NCBI RefSeq assembly: GCF_008932245.1 | Contig: NZ_CP034909.1 | Location: 2,294,001-2,358,000, forward strand | Direction: 5' to 3' | Length of the DNA: 64,000 bases | Origin: Sinorhizobium alkalisoli | GTDB taxonomy: Bacteria; Pseudomonadota; Alphaproteobacteria; Rhizobiales; Rhizobiaceae | Shown here: piece after piece, positions 1 to 8,071 of the stretch | Position numbering within the stretch: the first letter of the stretch is position 1 | Layout of the letters: each line of letters opens with the position of its first letter | Made by a program: the position numbers and the translations under genes | Notes under the pieces: model-generated | The model's database searches: none | What the model saw: only the letters and a program-made list of their open reading frames with translations | Told to the model about the DNA's origin: nothing

Positions 1-172
1 GGACGCAAAAGCACTCCGGGCGGCAAGCTGCGGGGAGGATAATTGTGCCTTCCCATGGATGGTCGCGATAACAGGACCCTTTCCTCAATTGTCGAGAACT
101 GCCTGCCCCCACGCCCATTTGGGCAAACTGCAATGCCACCCATGATCGGGTGGAGAGAAAAGGACCTGACGC

Positions 173-388
173 ATGGCCGAGACTGGCACCGTAAAATTCT
201 TCAACACCGACAAGGGCTTTGGCTTCATCAAACCTGAAAACGGTGGCGCTGATATCTTCGTACATATTTCCGCTGTACAGGCTTCCGGCCTGAGCGGGCT
301 TTCGGAAAATCAGAAGGTCTCCTTCGACACCGAGCCGGATCGCCGCGGCAAGGGCCCGAAGGCTGTCAACCTTCAGATCGTCGGCTGA
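173..388 (+). CDS. Cold-shock domain protein (CspA family)
   Basis: A 71-residue single cold-shock domain, the full length of the CspA family. RNP1 (KGFGFI, residues 14-19) and RNP2 (DIFVHI, residues 27-32) are intact, so it should bind single-stranded RNA and DNA as a cytoplasmic RNA chaperone. The ATG at 173 fits the family N-terminus (MAETGTVKFF). It is monocistronic: a strong hairpin terminator follows 31 bp after the stop. Whether it is cold-induced cannot be judged; rhizobia carry several csp paralogues and I cannot say which this is. Confidence 0.96.
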   Translation: MAETGTVKFFNTDKGFGFIKPENGGADIFVHISAVQASGLSGLSENQKVSFDTEPDRRGKGPKAVNLQIVG

Positions 389-419
389 CGATACCCTCCG
401 TCGATTGATACTTTCTTGA

Positions 420-443
420 CCCGGCAGCCATGCCGGGTTTTTT
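420..443 (+). terminator. Rho-independent terminator after the csp gene
   Basis: A perfect 7-bp stem (CCCGGCA at 420-426, TGCCGGG at 431-437) with a GCCA loop is followed by six T residues (438-443). It ends the cold-shock transcript. Confidence 0.9.
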
Positions 444-522
444 CGTTCAGGCTCCGTTCAGTTTGGCCCCGATAGTTTCCGATCATCATGAAAGCCGGAA
501 CTGGCCGGCCCAAGGCACAGGA

Positions 523-936
523 ATGAAGCGCATGAACAAGTTCTGGAAAGCAGCCGTTCTCTCGATCGCAGCAGCCGCCGTGGTGCTTCCCACCTTCGGC
601 AGCGCCCAGGCGCGAGATCGTCACCACCACAACAGCGATGCCTGGGCGGCCGGTGCTGTCGGGCTTGTGACCGGCACGCTCATCGGCGGCGCGATCGCCT
701 CGCAACCGCGCTACAGCGAACGGGTCTATATCGATCCGGAACCCGAATATTATGAGCCGCGCCCGGTCTATCGTCCCCGCCCCGTCTATCGTCCCGTCGT
801 GGCCGAAAGCTACGGCCTCGAGCCCTGGACACCGGCTTGGTACCGCTACTGCTCGCAGCGCTACCGCTCGTTCGATCCGGACAGCGGCACCTTCATCGGC
901 TATGACGGCCGCAGCCATTTCTGCACCGCCGGCTGA
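523..936 (+). CDS. BA14K-like exported protein
   Basis: A 137-residue protein. The N-terminus is a signal peptide: a basic start, then a hydrophobic run (AAVLSIAAAAVVLPTF) ending near AQA. A short glycine-rich hydrophobic stretch (GAVGLVTGTLIGGAI) follows. The C-terminus has the BA14K/lectin-like signature, with WTPAWYRYC followed by YRSFDPDSGTFIGYDGR and a final Cys. A Pro/Tyr-rich segment with a doubled PVYRPR unit precedes it. It is predicted to be periplasmic or envelope-associated. The start at 523 (MKRMNK) or 532 (MNK) fits the signal peptide; the frame opens earlier but the extra residues are not signal-like. Function in rhizobia is unknown. Confidence 0.85.
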   Translation: MKRMNKFWKAAVLSIAAAAVVLPTFGSAQARDRHHHNSDAWAAGAVGLVTGTLIGGAIASQPRYSERVYIDPEPEYYEPRPVYRPRPVYRPVVAESYGLEPWTPAWYRYCSQRYRSFDPDSGTFIGYDGRSHFCTAG

Positions 937-953
937 TAACGCGAAGAATTGAC

Positions 954-988
954 AAAGCCGCGCTCATCCCCCGAGGTGCGCGGCTTTT
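954..988 (+). terminator. Hairpin terminator after the BA14K gene
   Basis: AAGCCGCGC at 955-963 pairs with GCGCGGCTT at 978-986, followed by T residues to 988. The A-run on the other side means it could also serve the convergent hydrolase gene. Confidence 0.8.
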
Positions 989-1033
989 CCTATGTCTCAA
1001 TCCAGATAAGTCGCGCGGCACAGTAGCTTCTCT

Positions 1034-1675
1034 TCAGAGGCCGCGCAGAAACGGATTGGTGCGGCGCTCCTCACCGATCCGACCGCCGGGACCGTGACCG
1101 CAGATGAAGCCGACATCGTCCCCGAGCGGCAGGATCTTGTCGCGAATGGACTGAAGAAGCTGCTGGTGATTTCCGCCCGGCAGGTCGGTGCGCCCGATGG
1201 AACCGTGGAACAGCACGTCGCCCACATGGGCGAAATTCTGGGTGCGGTTGACATAGACGACGTGGCCGGGCGCATGGCCCGGGCAATGCAACACCTCGAA
1301 GACGTGGCTGCCGAAGGACACCACATCTCCCTCCTCCAGCCATTGGTCAGGCAATACGTTCTCCACCTTCATCGCCAGGCCGAAGCGTTCCGCCTGCTCC
1401 TCCAGCCGCTCGAGCAAAGGCTGGTCGTCCTTGTGCGGGCCGAGGATCTGAACCCCCAGCGCATCCTTCAGTTCCTTGGCGCCACCCGCATGGTCGATAT
1501 GGCCATGCGTAAGCCAGATCGCTTTCAACGTGATGCCGTTTTCGCGGACCGTCTGCAGGATGACGTCAACGTCGCCGCCGGGATCGACGATCACCCCGTC
1601 CTTTGTCTCGCTGTCGAACAGGACAGTGCAGTTCTGCTGAAAATGCGTAACCGGGATGATGCCCGCCTGTAACAT
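1034..1675 (-). CDS. MBL-fold metallo-hydrolase (glyoxalase II-like)
   Basis: A 213-residue metallo-beta-lactamase-fold hydrolase. The zinc motif HGHIDH has His57, His59, Asp61 and His62. Further ligands are in HCPGHAPGH and GDVLFHGSIGR, with CGHGPGG near the C-terminus, as in short glyoxalase-II-like hydrolases. It probably hydrolyses a thioester or similar small substrate in the cytoplasm; the substrate is not evident. I chose the second ATG (1675) because GAGGG lies 10 nt upstream of it but only 1 nt from the ATG at 1684. It is convergent with the BA14K gene. Confidence 0.92.
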   Translation of the reverse strand: MLQAGIIPVTHFQQNCTVLFDSETKDGVIVDPGGDVDVILQTVRENGITLKAIWLTHGHIDHAGGAKELKDALGVQILGPHKDDQPLLERLEEQAERFGLAMKVENVLPDQWLEEGDVVSFGSHVFEVLHCPGHAPGHVVYVNRTQNFAHVGDVLFHGSIGRTDLPGGNHQQLLQSIRDKILPLGDDVGFICGHGPGGRIGEERRTNPFLRGL

Positions 1676-1703
1676 GCCAACCATGCCCTCGTTTGTGAAC
1701 GTC

Positions 1704-1739
1704 TTTACAGCGCCGCGCGTCCTATCGAGCGCGCAAAGT
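1704..1739. repeat. RIME-like half palindrome (degenerate)
   Basis: A sequence beginning TTTACAGCGCCGCGCGTC and ending GCGCGCAAAGT resembles the first palindrome of the better copies at 46075-46118 and 49938-50040. The second arm is lost. It lies just upstream of the MBL gene. Confidence 0.5.
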
Positions 1740-1875
1740 TCTCTCTGGCACCCTGCTGCGTGTCGTTATCCTCAAATCGAGCCGAGTAAGGAGACGTGCA
1801 GTGGCGGGTCGCGCCCGCAGAAGGCCACCTATAGCCTTATATGGGTGGAATGACAGCTCAAACCAGGAAATCGCC

Positions 1876-2037
1876 TCAACGAAGCGCCACGATTCCCGGC
1901 GCCGGCGCCGGCGGCGCGAGTTGCACGGTCGTGAGCAGCAGCGCGGTTACGGCGAAATTCGCCGCAACGACGATGACGACCAACGGGCGAAGCTGCCGCT
2001 CGGCAGCGCTGATTTCCCGCACGGATTGACCCTGCAT
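1876..2037 (-). CDS. Small single-pass membrane protein
   Basis: A 53-residue protein with a soluble start (MQGQSVREISAAERQLR), one transmembrane helix (PLVVIVVAANFAVTALLLTTVQL, about residues 18-40) and a proline-rich tail. A GGGGGA purine run ends 1 nt before the ATG, within range of a Shine-Dalgarno only if its upstream part pairs. No family is recognised. It reads away from the SH3 protein gene, sharing an intergenic region with it. Length, membrane helix and the purine-rich leader are the only support. Confidence 0.5.
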   Translation of the reverse strand: MQGQSVREISAAERQLRPLVVIVVAANFAVTALLLTTVQLAPPAPAPGIVALR

Positions 2038-2145
2038 GTCGTCCCCCCAATTCGTTCGGCCAAAAAAGCATGGACGGTGGTTTCCCTTCGGCGCCCAGGT
2101 TTCGGCCCAATATGGCGCAACCACACATTTCGTGATGTCACGGGG

Positions 2146-2171
2146 GGAACATCACTCTGGCGCGAGGCGTT
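2146..2171 (+). promoter_or_regulatory. EcfG/RpoE2-type promoter of the SH3/DUF1236 gene
   Basis: GGAAC at 2146-2150, 17 bases, then CGTT at 2168-2171. This matches the general-stress sigma factor consensus of alphaproteobacteria. The start codon at 2203 lies about 30 bp downstream. Confidence 0.65.
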
Positions 2172-2202
2172 TTTTCGTTCATCACGAATGAGGAGCAAAA
2201 GG

Positions 2203-2823
2203 ATGAAGACCCTCTTCCCCCATCTTATCCGAGCGGCAACGGCGGGCCTGATCCTCGCCGCAGGCGTTCCCGCCGCCTTTGCGGACATGAACGCCACCGT
2301 TACGACTGACCTCAATCTGCGCGCCGGCCCCGGCCCCCAATATCCGGTCCTTGGCGTCGCGCCGGGCGGCAGCACAGCCGCACTGGAAGGCTGCATCGAA
2401 GGCAGCCTGTGGTGCCGCGTGAATGCCGGCGGCGTCAGTGGTTGGGCGTATTCCAAGTATCTGCAGACGGAAAGCGGCGGTTCGACGGTGGTCATTTCCG
2501 AACGGCGCCAGGAAATCGGGGTTCCCGTCGTCTCCTACGAGGCCACGGGAGCAACGGTCACCACTGGACCCGAACCGCTTGAGCTCATAGGCCGTGTCGA
2601 CGACATCCCGACCGTCGCCCCGCCCCCAACGGTGAGGACCTATATCACCGAAAACCCGGTGGAGCCGGTTTATCTCGAAGGCGAGGTGGTCCTCGGTGCC
2701 ACCGTACCGAGCGCGGTAGCCGTGCGGCCCATCCCGGATTACGAGTATGAATATGTCGTGGTCAACAACCAGCCGGTGCTGGTCGAACCGGCGACGCGAC
2801 GGATCGTCTACATCTACCGTTGA
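2203..2823 (+). CDS. Exported SH3-domain / DUF1236 protein
   Basis: A 206-residue secreted protein. A signal peptide (to about residue 26, ending PAAFA) precedes a bacterial SH3 domain (residues about 30-88, with DLNLRAGPGPQYPVLG and WAYSKYL). A linker follows, and the C-terminal part (VRTYITENPVEPVYLEGEVVLG to VYIYR) matches DUF1236. Both domains are typical of envelope proteins of rhizobia. The ATG at 2203 has AGGAGC 6 nt upstream; the longer open frame lacks a signal peptide. An EcfG-type promoter immediately upstream suggests general stress control. The molecular role is not known. Confidence 0.88.
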   Translation: MKTLFPHLIRAATAGLILAAGVPAAFADMNATVTTDLNLRAGPGPQYPVLGVAPGGSTAALEGCIEGSLWCRVNAGGVSGWAYSKYLQTESGGSTVVISERRQEIGVPVVSYEATGATVTTGPEPLELIGRVDDIPTVAPPPTVRTYITENPVEPVYLEGEVVLGATVPSAVAVRPIPDYEYEYVVVNNQPVLVEPATRRIVYIYR

Positions 2824-3170
2824 CGCGCCGCCGGCCGGTTTCATTCCCTCGTCACAGTGCCGTGCGCCATGTCAGACACGCGGCGCTGTCGGGCTTGAAA
2901 TTGCCGCGTGTCTTTGATCTAGAAGGTTGCTTCAATGCTGCAGGTGGAAGGGCGGCTGGGCGCCTGTCCATTTTCTGCGTGTAAGAAGCGCCCGATGGGG
3001 CCGCACCCATGCGGCGGTAGCCGTTTTTCACCCCTTCACGCGCAAGATGGCGAAGGCGCGCTCTTTATCCGCCGATTAGAGGCGTCCAGCTGGCCCGGCT
3101 GGAACTAAGTCAATAAAACTGACATATCTTTTCACCGCGAACCGCAAATAGCGTGAAAGGAAATGACTGC
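2824..3170. other. Intergenic region, 347 bp
   Basis: No credible coding frame or RNA gene was seen. Its right end holds the control region of the MarR gene, including the GTCA-N7-TGAC dyad at 3109-3123. Confidence 0.6.
3109..3123. promoter_or_regulatory. Possible MarR operator
   Basis: A short dyad, GTCA at 3109-3112 and TGAC at 3120-3123 with a 7-nt AT-rich centre, sits about 48 bp before the MarR gene. MarR regulators usually repress themselves through such dyads. The arms are only 4 bp. Confidence 0.3.
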
Positions 3171-3653
3171 GTGGCGGGCCAACCGAGGAACAACAGCCAA
3201 CACCTGACCGAAGCCCACGGCAAGGATGACGAGGCGATCGATTTCGAGATGATCGAACTCCTGTTCTTCGCCTATCGCGACTTCACGAGCGATCCGGATG
3301 CCATTCTGGAAAAGAGCGGCTTCGGCCGGGCGCACCACCGCGTCGTGCATTTCGTCAACCGCGAACCCGGCATGACCGTCGCCAATCTCCTGGACACGCT
3401 GAAGATCACCAAACAGAGTCTTGCCCGGGTCCTGAAGCAATTGATCGATTCAGGCTACATACGCCAGCTGACCGGTCCGGAGGACAGGCGTCAACGCATG
3501 CTCTACACGACAAAAGAGGGGCAAGCCTTGGCAAGAGCGCTTGCCGAGCCACAGTCCCGCCGCATAGCCGATGCATTGGCAGAGGCAGGTCCGGGGGCGC
3601 GCGACGTCGTGAAGCGGTTTCTCGCCAGCATGAGGAACACCACTGCGGAATAG
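3171..3653 (+). CDS. petP: MarR-family regulator (PetP-like)
   Basis: A 160-residue MarR-type winged-helix regulator. The DNA-binding core spans residues about 50-115 (HRVVHFVNREPGMTVANLLDTLKITKQSLARVLKQLIDSGYI, then the wing PEDRRQRMLYTT). A GTG start at 3171 is preferred because AAGGA lies 9 nt upstream; a GTG at 3153 has no ribosome-binding site. It is followed 245 bp later by an OmpR-type response regulator. A MarR protein next to this kind of regulator is the petP-petR arrangement described in Rhodobacter, which is the basis for the symbol. Target genes are unknown. Confidence 0.82.
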   Translation: MAGQPRNNSQHLTEAHGKDDEAIDFEMIELLFFAYRDFTSDPDAILEKSGFGRAHHRVVHFVNREPGMTVANLLDTLKITKQSLARVLKQLIDSGYIRQLTGPEDRRQRMLYTTKEGQALARALAEPQSRRIADALAEAGPGARDVVKRFLASMRNTTAE

Positions 3654-3898
3654 TCTGGGGCAGGTCTCTCTGTGGACCAGCCCGCCGGAATCAGCGACAT
3701 GGGCGACCGCTCGGCGATGTTTCCATACGCGCACCGAATCTGAAATGGCGGCGCTCGACCCGAACGCCACGACCGGGCCAAGCGCCTATATCGCTTTTGT
3801 TTGCCGCATGTTTTAGGGTTCTGGCCCGAAATCGGTTGATGAAACCTGCGGATCGAGGGGAAGTGCCAAATCGGCTCAGCGAGGAACGAGGTCAGCGA

Positions 3899-4603
3899 AT
3901 GTTGAAGGCAAAGGCGAAAGTTTCCGATGATGCAGCGCATCTTCTGATCGTCGACGACGACCGGCGCATTCGCGACCTGCTCAACCGCTATCTGCTCGAA
4001 CAGGGCTTCCGCGTGACGACGGCGGCGGATGCCAACGAGGCTCGGCGTAAGCTTGTCGGACTCGACTTCGACCTTCTGATCGTCGACGTGATGATGCCGG
4101 GCGAAAGCGGCATCGCGCTGACCCAGAGCCTGCGGCAGATCAAGACGGTGCCGATCATCATGCTGACTGCCCTGGCCGAAACGAACTCACGCATTGAGGG
4201 CCTCGAAGCCGGCGCAGACGACTACCTGCCGAAGCCTTTCGAACCGCGCGAACTCGTGCTCCGGATCAGCAATATTCTAAGGCGAAACCAGCCGGCGCAG
4301 ACGCCGAAGGTCGATCAGGTGATTTTCGGCCCCTATACGTTCTCCGTCGTGCGCAAGGAGCTCCGGCGCGGTGCCGAGCAGATCCGACTGACCGACCGCG
4401 AACAGGAGATCATGATGCTGTTTTCACAACGCGCCGGCGAGACCATACCCCGCCACGAACTGATCGGCGACGATGCGGAAGTCGGCGAACGCACGATCGA
4501 CGTCCAGATCAACCGGCTGAGGCGCAAGATCGAGGACGATCCCTCCAATCCCGTCTGGCTGCAGACTGTGCGGGGGATCGGCTATCGATTGAGCGTGGAC
4601 TAG
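3899..4603 (+). CDS. petR: OmpR-family response regulator (PetR-like)
   Basis: A 234-residue two-domain regulator. The receiver domain (residues about 15-130) has the acidic pocket VDDD, phospho-acceptor Asp63 (LIVDVMMPGE), the switch Thr in MLTA and the Lys in LPKPF. The winged-helix output domain (about 145-234) carries the OmpR signature RTIDVQINRLRRKIEDD. The start at 3899 lies after a GAGG-containing leader; the upstream open frame is not conserved-looking. By order (MarR, this gene, histidine kinase) and sequence it resembles PetR. The kinase at 4841 is its probable partner. Confidence 0.9.
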   Translation: MLKAKAKVSDDAAHLLIVDDDRRIRDLLNRYLLEQGFRVTTAADANEARRKLVGLDFDLLIVDVMMPGESGIALTQSLRQIKTVPIIMLTALAETNSRIEGLEAGADDYLPKPFEPRELVLRISNILRRNQPAQTPKVDQVIFGPYTFSVVRKELRRGAEQIRLTDREQEIMMLFSQRAGETIPRHELIGDDAEVGERTIDVQINRLRRKIEDDPSNPVWLQTVRGIGYRLSVD

Positions 4604-4660
4604 CGAGGCGCCCGCGCACTAACATAAGGCATGTTCCGGCAACCAAAATGGGCATTGATG

Positions 4661-4852
4661 GCTAGCCCGCATTTCTCACACTCCTTGTGCCCTGCGCCGG
4701 TTCAAAACGGCGACAGCGTGGGAGAATGGCGGCTGCCTCCGGGCGAAAACCGCTCAACCGTAGGACGGGCTACGCTTTACTCGGCTTTCGCCCGTATCCA
4801 GCGCGCCTCAATCCCACGCAAGGCGCAAGGAGTGTGAATAATGCGGGCTAGC
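4661..4852. repeat. 192-bp palindromic (MITE-like) element over the kinase start
   Basis: The ends form an imperfect 36-bp inverted repeat (GCTAGCCCGCATTTCTCACA at 4661-4680; the mirrored arm at 4817-4852 ends TGCGGGCTAGC). Nested dyads continue inward: GCGTGGGA at 4716-4723 with TCCCACGC at 4812-4819, and GGGCGAAA at 4741-4748 with TTTCGCCC at 4786-4793. The whole unit should fold into one long hairpin. Its right arm contains AAGGAG and the ATG at 4841 of the sensor kinase. No coding capacity was seen inside. It resembles a non-autonomous palindromic repeat; no copy was seen elsewhere in the window. Confidence 0.8.
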
Positions 4853-6226
4853 ATCGACAGCCTCAAGCGGGAAAGGTCGAGCCCCGCCGACGGCGCCTGG
4901 AAGCGCCTCGCCCGCTGGCTGCGTCGTCGCCTGCCGATGGGGCTTTATGCCCGTTCGCTGCTGATCGTCGTCATTCCGATGGTCCTCCTGCAGTCGGTCG
5001 TCGCTTTCGTCTTCATGGAGCGGCACTGGCAGCTCGTAACGCAGCGTCTCTCTGCCGCGGTCACCAACGACATCGCTGCGATCGTGGACCTGATCACGAC
5101 CTTTCCAAAGGATGGCGATATCAACGAGATCGTCCGCATCGCTGGGGAGCAGCTCGGTCTCAATATCAGCGTCGAGCCGGGCGGCGAACTGCCGCCGCCG
5201 CGCCCGAAGCCGTTCTTCGAAATTCTCGACCGGATTCTGAGCGAAGAGATCTCGAACCAGGTGCGGCTACCTTTCTGGATCGACACCGTCGGGAACTCGA
5301 AGATCGTCGAAATCCGGATCAGGCTCGAAGACGGCCGTATTCTCCGGATCTATGCCCGACGCAATCAGGCCTATGCATCGAACACCCATATCTTCCTCGT
5401 ATGGATGGTGGGCGCGTCGCTGGTGCTGCTGACGATCGCCATTCTCTTTCTTCGCGGCCAAATCAGACCGATCCTGGCCTTGGCGAACGCCGCCGAGAGT
5501 TTCGGCAAGGGACAGAAGATCGACGATTTCGCACCTCGCGGCGCCGACGAGATCCGTCGCGCCGGCCTCGCCTTCATTCTGATGCGCGAACGCATCGAAC
5601 GCCAGATCGAGCAGCGCACGGCGATGCTGACCGGCGTCAGCCACGATCTGCGCACGATTCTCACCCGCTTCAAACTGCAGCTTGCGCTCGCCGGCGACAG
5701 TCCCGACCTCGAAAACCTGAATCAGGACGTCGAGGACATGCAGAACATGCTCGAGGGCTATCTGGCCTTTGCCCGCGGCGAGGCGGAAGAGGATGTCGGC
5801 CAGTTGAAGCTCAGTGATCTCATGGCCCGCTTCACTGCGGAGGCGGAACTCTACGGTAAGAGCCTGACCACTTCGGTCGAGGGCCAGGACGAGATCCGTG
5901 TCCGGCCGAACGCCTTCACCCGGCTCCTCGCCAACCTCGTCTCCAACGCCTATCGATACGCCGACACGGTCCACATCGACGCGCGGCAGAGCCCAAAATG
6001 GCTTACAGTCATCGTCGACGACGACGGCCCCGGTATTCCGGAAACCGTGCGGGAGGACGTATTCAAGCCGTTCTTCCGGCTCGACGAGGCGCGCAATCTC
6101 GACAGTTCCGGTACTGGACTTGGGCTCGCCATCGCCCGCGACATCGCCCGCAGCCACGGTGGTAACGTGACGCTTGCGCAAAGCCCGCTCGGGGGCCTGC
6201 GGGCGACCGTACGCGTGCCAACCTGA
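4841..6226 (+). CDS. Membrane sensor histidine kinase (EnvZ-like)
   Basis: A 461-residue sensor kinase. A basic N-terminus precedes TM1 (about residues 36-58), a periplasmic domain (59-180), TM2 (about 184-206) and a HAMP segment with PILALANAAESFGKG. The HisKA domain has phospho-acceptor His268 (VSHDLRT). The HATPase domain has NLVSNAYRYA, DDDGPGIP and GTGLGLAIA. It probably phosphorylates the OmpR-type regulator ending 237 bp upstream. The ATG at 4841 and its AAGGAG site lie in the right arm of the palindromic element at 4661-4852, so the first four codons are repeat-derived. The signal sensed is unknown. Confidence 0.93.
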   Translation: MRASIDSLKRERSSPADGAWKRLARWLRRRLPMGLYARSLLIVVIPMVLLQSVVAFVFMERHWQLVTQRLSAAVTNDIAAIVDLITTFPKDGDINEIVRIAGEQLGLNISVEPGGELPPPRPKPFFEILDRILSEEISNQVRLPFWIDTVGNSKIVEIRIRLEDGRILRIYARRNQAYASNTHIFLVWMVGASLVLLTIAILFLRGQIRPILALANAAESFGKGQKIDDFAPRGADEIRRAGLAFILMRERIERQIEQRTAMLTGVSHDLRTILTRFKLQLALAGDSPDLENLNQDVEDMQNMLEGYLAFARGEAEEDVGQLKLSDLMARFTAEAELYGKSLTTSVEGQDEIRVRPNAFTRLLANLVSNAYRYADTVHIDARQSPKWLTVIVDDDGPGIPETVREDVFKPFFRLDEARNLDSSGTGLGLAIARDIARSHGGNVTLAQSPLGGLRATVRVPT

Positions 6227-6289
6227 TGCGCTCTCCGCGCGCGGCAAATCAGCATTTGCACCGGCTAATGCAGTCGCATCGTCGATCTC

Positions 6290-6318
6290 ATTCTATCTGT
6301 GCCTGTCGCAGATAGAAT
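6290..6318. repeat. Perfect 10-bp inverted repeat between convergent genes
   Basis: ATTCTATCTG at 6290-6299 and CAGATAGAAT at 6309-6318 form a perfect stem around a 9-nt loop. It lies between the kinase and csaA, which converge here. There is no T-tract, so a terminator role is only possible. Confidence 0.6.
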
Positions 6319-6341
6319 CAAATGGAATGTACATGGAGCTC

Positions 6342-6683
6342 TTACATCAGCCGTCTGCCGTTCGGCACCGGCCTCTCGGTTGCCGCAAGCACGATCGCAC
6401 CGCCCTCATCCGCAAAGCCGAGGGTCAGGACTTCGGAACGAACCGGGCCGATCTGGCGCGGCGGGAAGTTAACCACTGCGAGCACCTGGCGGCCGACCAA
6501 CTCCTCCGGTTCGTAATGCACGGTGATCTGCGCCGAGGATTTCTTGATGCCGATCTCCGGGCCGAAATCGATCTTCAGCTTGTAGGCGGGTTTGCGTGCC
6601 TCGGGAAACACTTCGGCTCCGACAACCGTACCGACCCGAATGTCAACGCGCTCGAAATCAGAAAATTCAATGGTTTCCGACAT
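6342..6683 (-). CDS. csaA: tRNA-binding-domain protein CsaA
   Basis: A 113-residue protein consisting of one tRNA-binding OB-fold (EMAP-II/Trbp111-like), the full length of CsaA. Recognisable elements are [33 protein letters not shown] and [20 protein letters not shown]. CsaA proteins are dimeric and have been described as export-related chaperones that also bind tRNA. The ATG at 6683 has AAGGAA 7 nt upstream. It is transcribed with or separately from the LysR gene upstream (149 bp gap). Confidence 0.92.
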   Translation of the reverse strand: MSETIEFSDFERVDIRVGTVVGAEVFPEARKPAYKLKIDFGPEIGIKKSSAQITVHYEPEELVGRQVLAVVNFPPRQIGPVRSEVLTLGFADEGGAIVLAATERPVPNGRRLM

Positions 6684-6832
6684 TGCAGTTCCTTGCGAAG
6701 AAAAGTTGGGGCTGCGCTCGGCTGACTGCCTCTCCGACCGGACCGATATGAATTGCAGGCGAGCGTTTGCGAGTCCGATAAGATGCGATGCTCCGCGGCG
6801 CAATCCGATTCGGACGATTTTGGAGAAGTTGG

Positions 6833-7750
6833 TTAGCCGGGCTCGCCATGGCTCTCCTCCCACGGCGGATGCGCAAATTCCCGGGCGAGAAAATCCACGA
6901 AGGCACGCACGCGCGGCGACAGGAAACGGCGATGCGGATAAACAACGCTGATCGGCTCGGCCTCCGTTCGGTTGCAGTCGGTGAGCACGGCTTGGAGGCG
7001 GCCATTCTGAATATCGGGGCCGACGAGTATTTCCGAAAGGCGCACGATACCAATGCCGGCGAGAGCCAGCCGTCGCAAGGCTTCGGTGCTGTTCGCCTCC
7101 ACGGAACTGCGGATGCGAATTGTGCAGCGCCGGCCGCCTTCGTCGAATTCCCAGACGTTCAATCGGCCGCCGGATGTGATCCCCAGGCACCTGTGCCTTT
7201 CAAGATCGTCCGGTCGTTCGGGAACGCCACGACGCTCCAGATAGTCCGGCGAGGCGCAGATGACGCGCCGATTGGCCGCCAGTCGGCGCGTGATCAATGC
7301 GGAATCGCTTTGCGCCGCCACACGCACCGCCACATCCGCATCGCCGTTCATAAGGTCCGCGATCGCATCGGTGAAATCGAGCTCCAATTCGATCGCCGGA
7401 TAGCGCTGGATGAAGGCCGAAAGCATCGGCACGATCAGGCGGTGGCCGAAGGCGCTCGGCAGGCTGACACGCAACCGACCGCGCGGCTCCGCACCCGGCT
7501 GGATTGCCAGCTCCGCCTCCTCGAGATCGCTCAGGATCCGGCGAGTGGCTTCCGCATAAGCGTGTCCCTCCGCCGTAAGGCTGATGCTGCGCGTCGAGCG
7601 CTGCAGTAGGCGCACGCCCAGCCGGCTCTCGAGCCGACCGACGATCTTGCTAACGGCGGATGGCGTCATCCTCAGCCGCCGCGCCGCCGCCGAAAAGTCC
7701 CCTTCCTCCACGACGGCGAGAAATACCGCCATGGTCTCCTGTCGCTCCAT
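6833..7750 (-). CDS. LysR-family transcriptional regulator
   Basis: A 305-residue LysR regulator. The N-terminal winged helix-turn-helix (residues about 1-60) has [33 protein letters not shown], followed by a linker and a substrate-binding domain (about 90-295). The ligand pocket suggests the CrgA/PtrR-like group ([24 protein letters not shown]). A 6-bp inverted repeat (7813-7828) lies between this gene and a small rightward frame at 7850. Effector and targets cannot be told. Confidence 0.92.
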   Translation of the reverse strand: MERQETMAVFLAVVEEGDFSAAARRLRMTPSAVSKIVGRLESRLGVRLLQRSTRSISLTAEGHAYAEATRRILSDLEEAELAIQPGAEPRGRLRVSLPSAFGHRLIVPMLSAFIQRYPAIELELDFTDAIADLMNGDADVAVRVAAQSDSALITRRLAANRRVICASPDYLERRGVPERPDDLERHRCLGITSGGRLNVWEFDEGGRRCTIRIRSSVEANSTEALRRLALAGIGIVRLSEILVGPDIQNGRLQAVLTDCNRTEAEPISVVYPHRRFLSPRVRAFVDFLAREFAHPPWEESHGEPG

Positions 7751-7812
7751 CGCATTTATTCCGAAACGTCACAGATGAGCGGAATGTAGCAAGGATTATC
7801 GGGCGCTTCCAT

Positions 7813-7828
7813 GGAGACTATCGTCTCC
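7813..7828. promoter_or_regulatory. Inverted repeat, possible LysR operator
   Basis: GGAGAC at 7813-7818 and GTCTCC at 7823-7828 around TATC. It is placed between the LysR start (7750) and a small rightward gene (7850), where LysR regulators usually bind. Confidence 0.4.
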
Positions 7829-7849
7829 TTTCGCAAACAATGATCGACG

Positions 7850-8041
7850 GTGAAACAGATGGACGAGCAGTTCGAAATATTCGACGGTCACGATCTCCAT
7901 GCGGTGGCACGCCGCCAGCGCAGCGCTGCCATCCGCCTGACCTGCCTTCGGGCGGTCGGCTGGCTGGTGCAACTCGTGCTAAGACGAAACCGGAGCCTCG
8001 CCTCTGAACGCAGACAAGCTGCGGCGGGCCACGGCTGCTGA
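7850..8041 (+). CDS. Possible small basic protein
   Basis: A 63-residue frame (GTG at 7850, or ATG at 7859) encoding FEIFDGHDLHAVARRQRSAA, a short hydrophobic stretch (AVGWLVQLVL) and an arginine-rich tail. Small proteins with a similar GHDLHA-ARRQRSAAI block are, as I recall, common in Rhizobiaceae, but I cannot name a family. It is divergent from the LysR gene behind a possible operator. The ribosome-binding site is weak and the frame may be spurious. Confidence 0.4.
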   Translation: MKQMDEQFEIFDGHDLHAVARRQRSAAIRLTCLRAVGWLVQLVLRRNRSLASERRQAAAGHGC

Positions 8042-8071
8042 GCCCGGGCGACCACGATGCCCGGACAGTGT

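Noticed and set aside
5267..6247. Leftward 326-codon frame opposite the histidine kinase
   Set aside because: Mirror frame of a high-GC gene; the plus-strand kinase has all its motifs.
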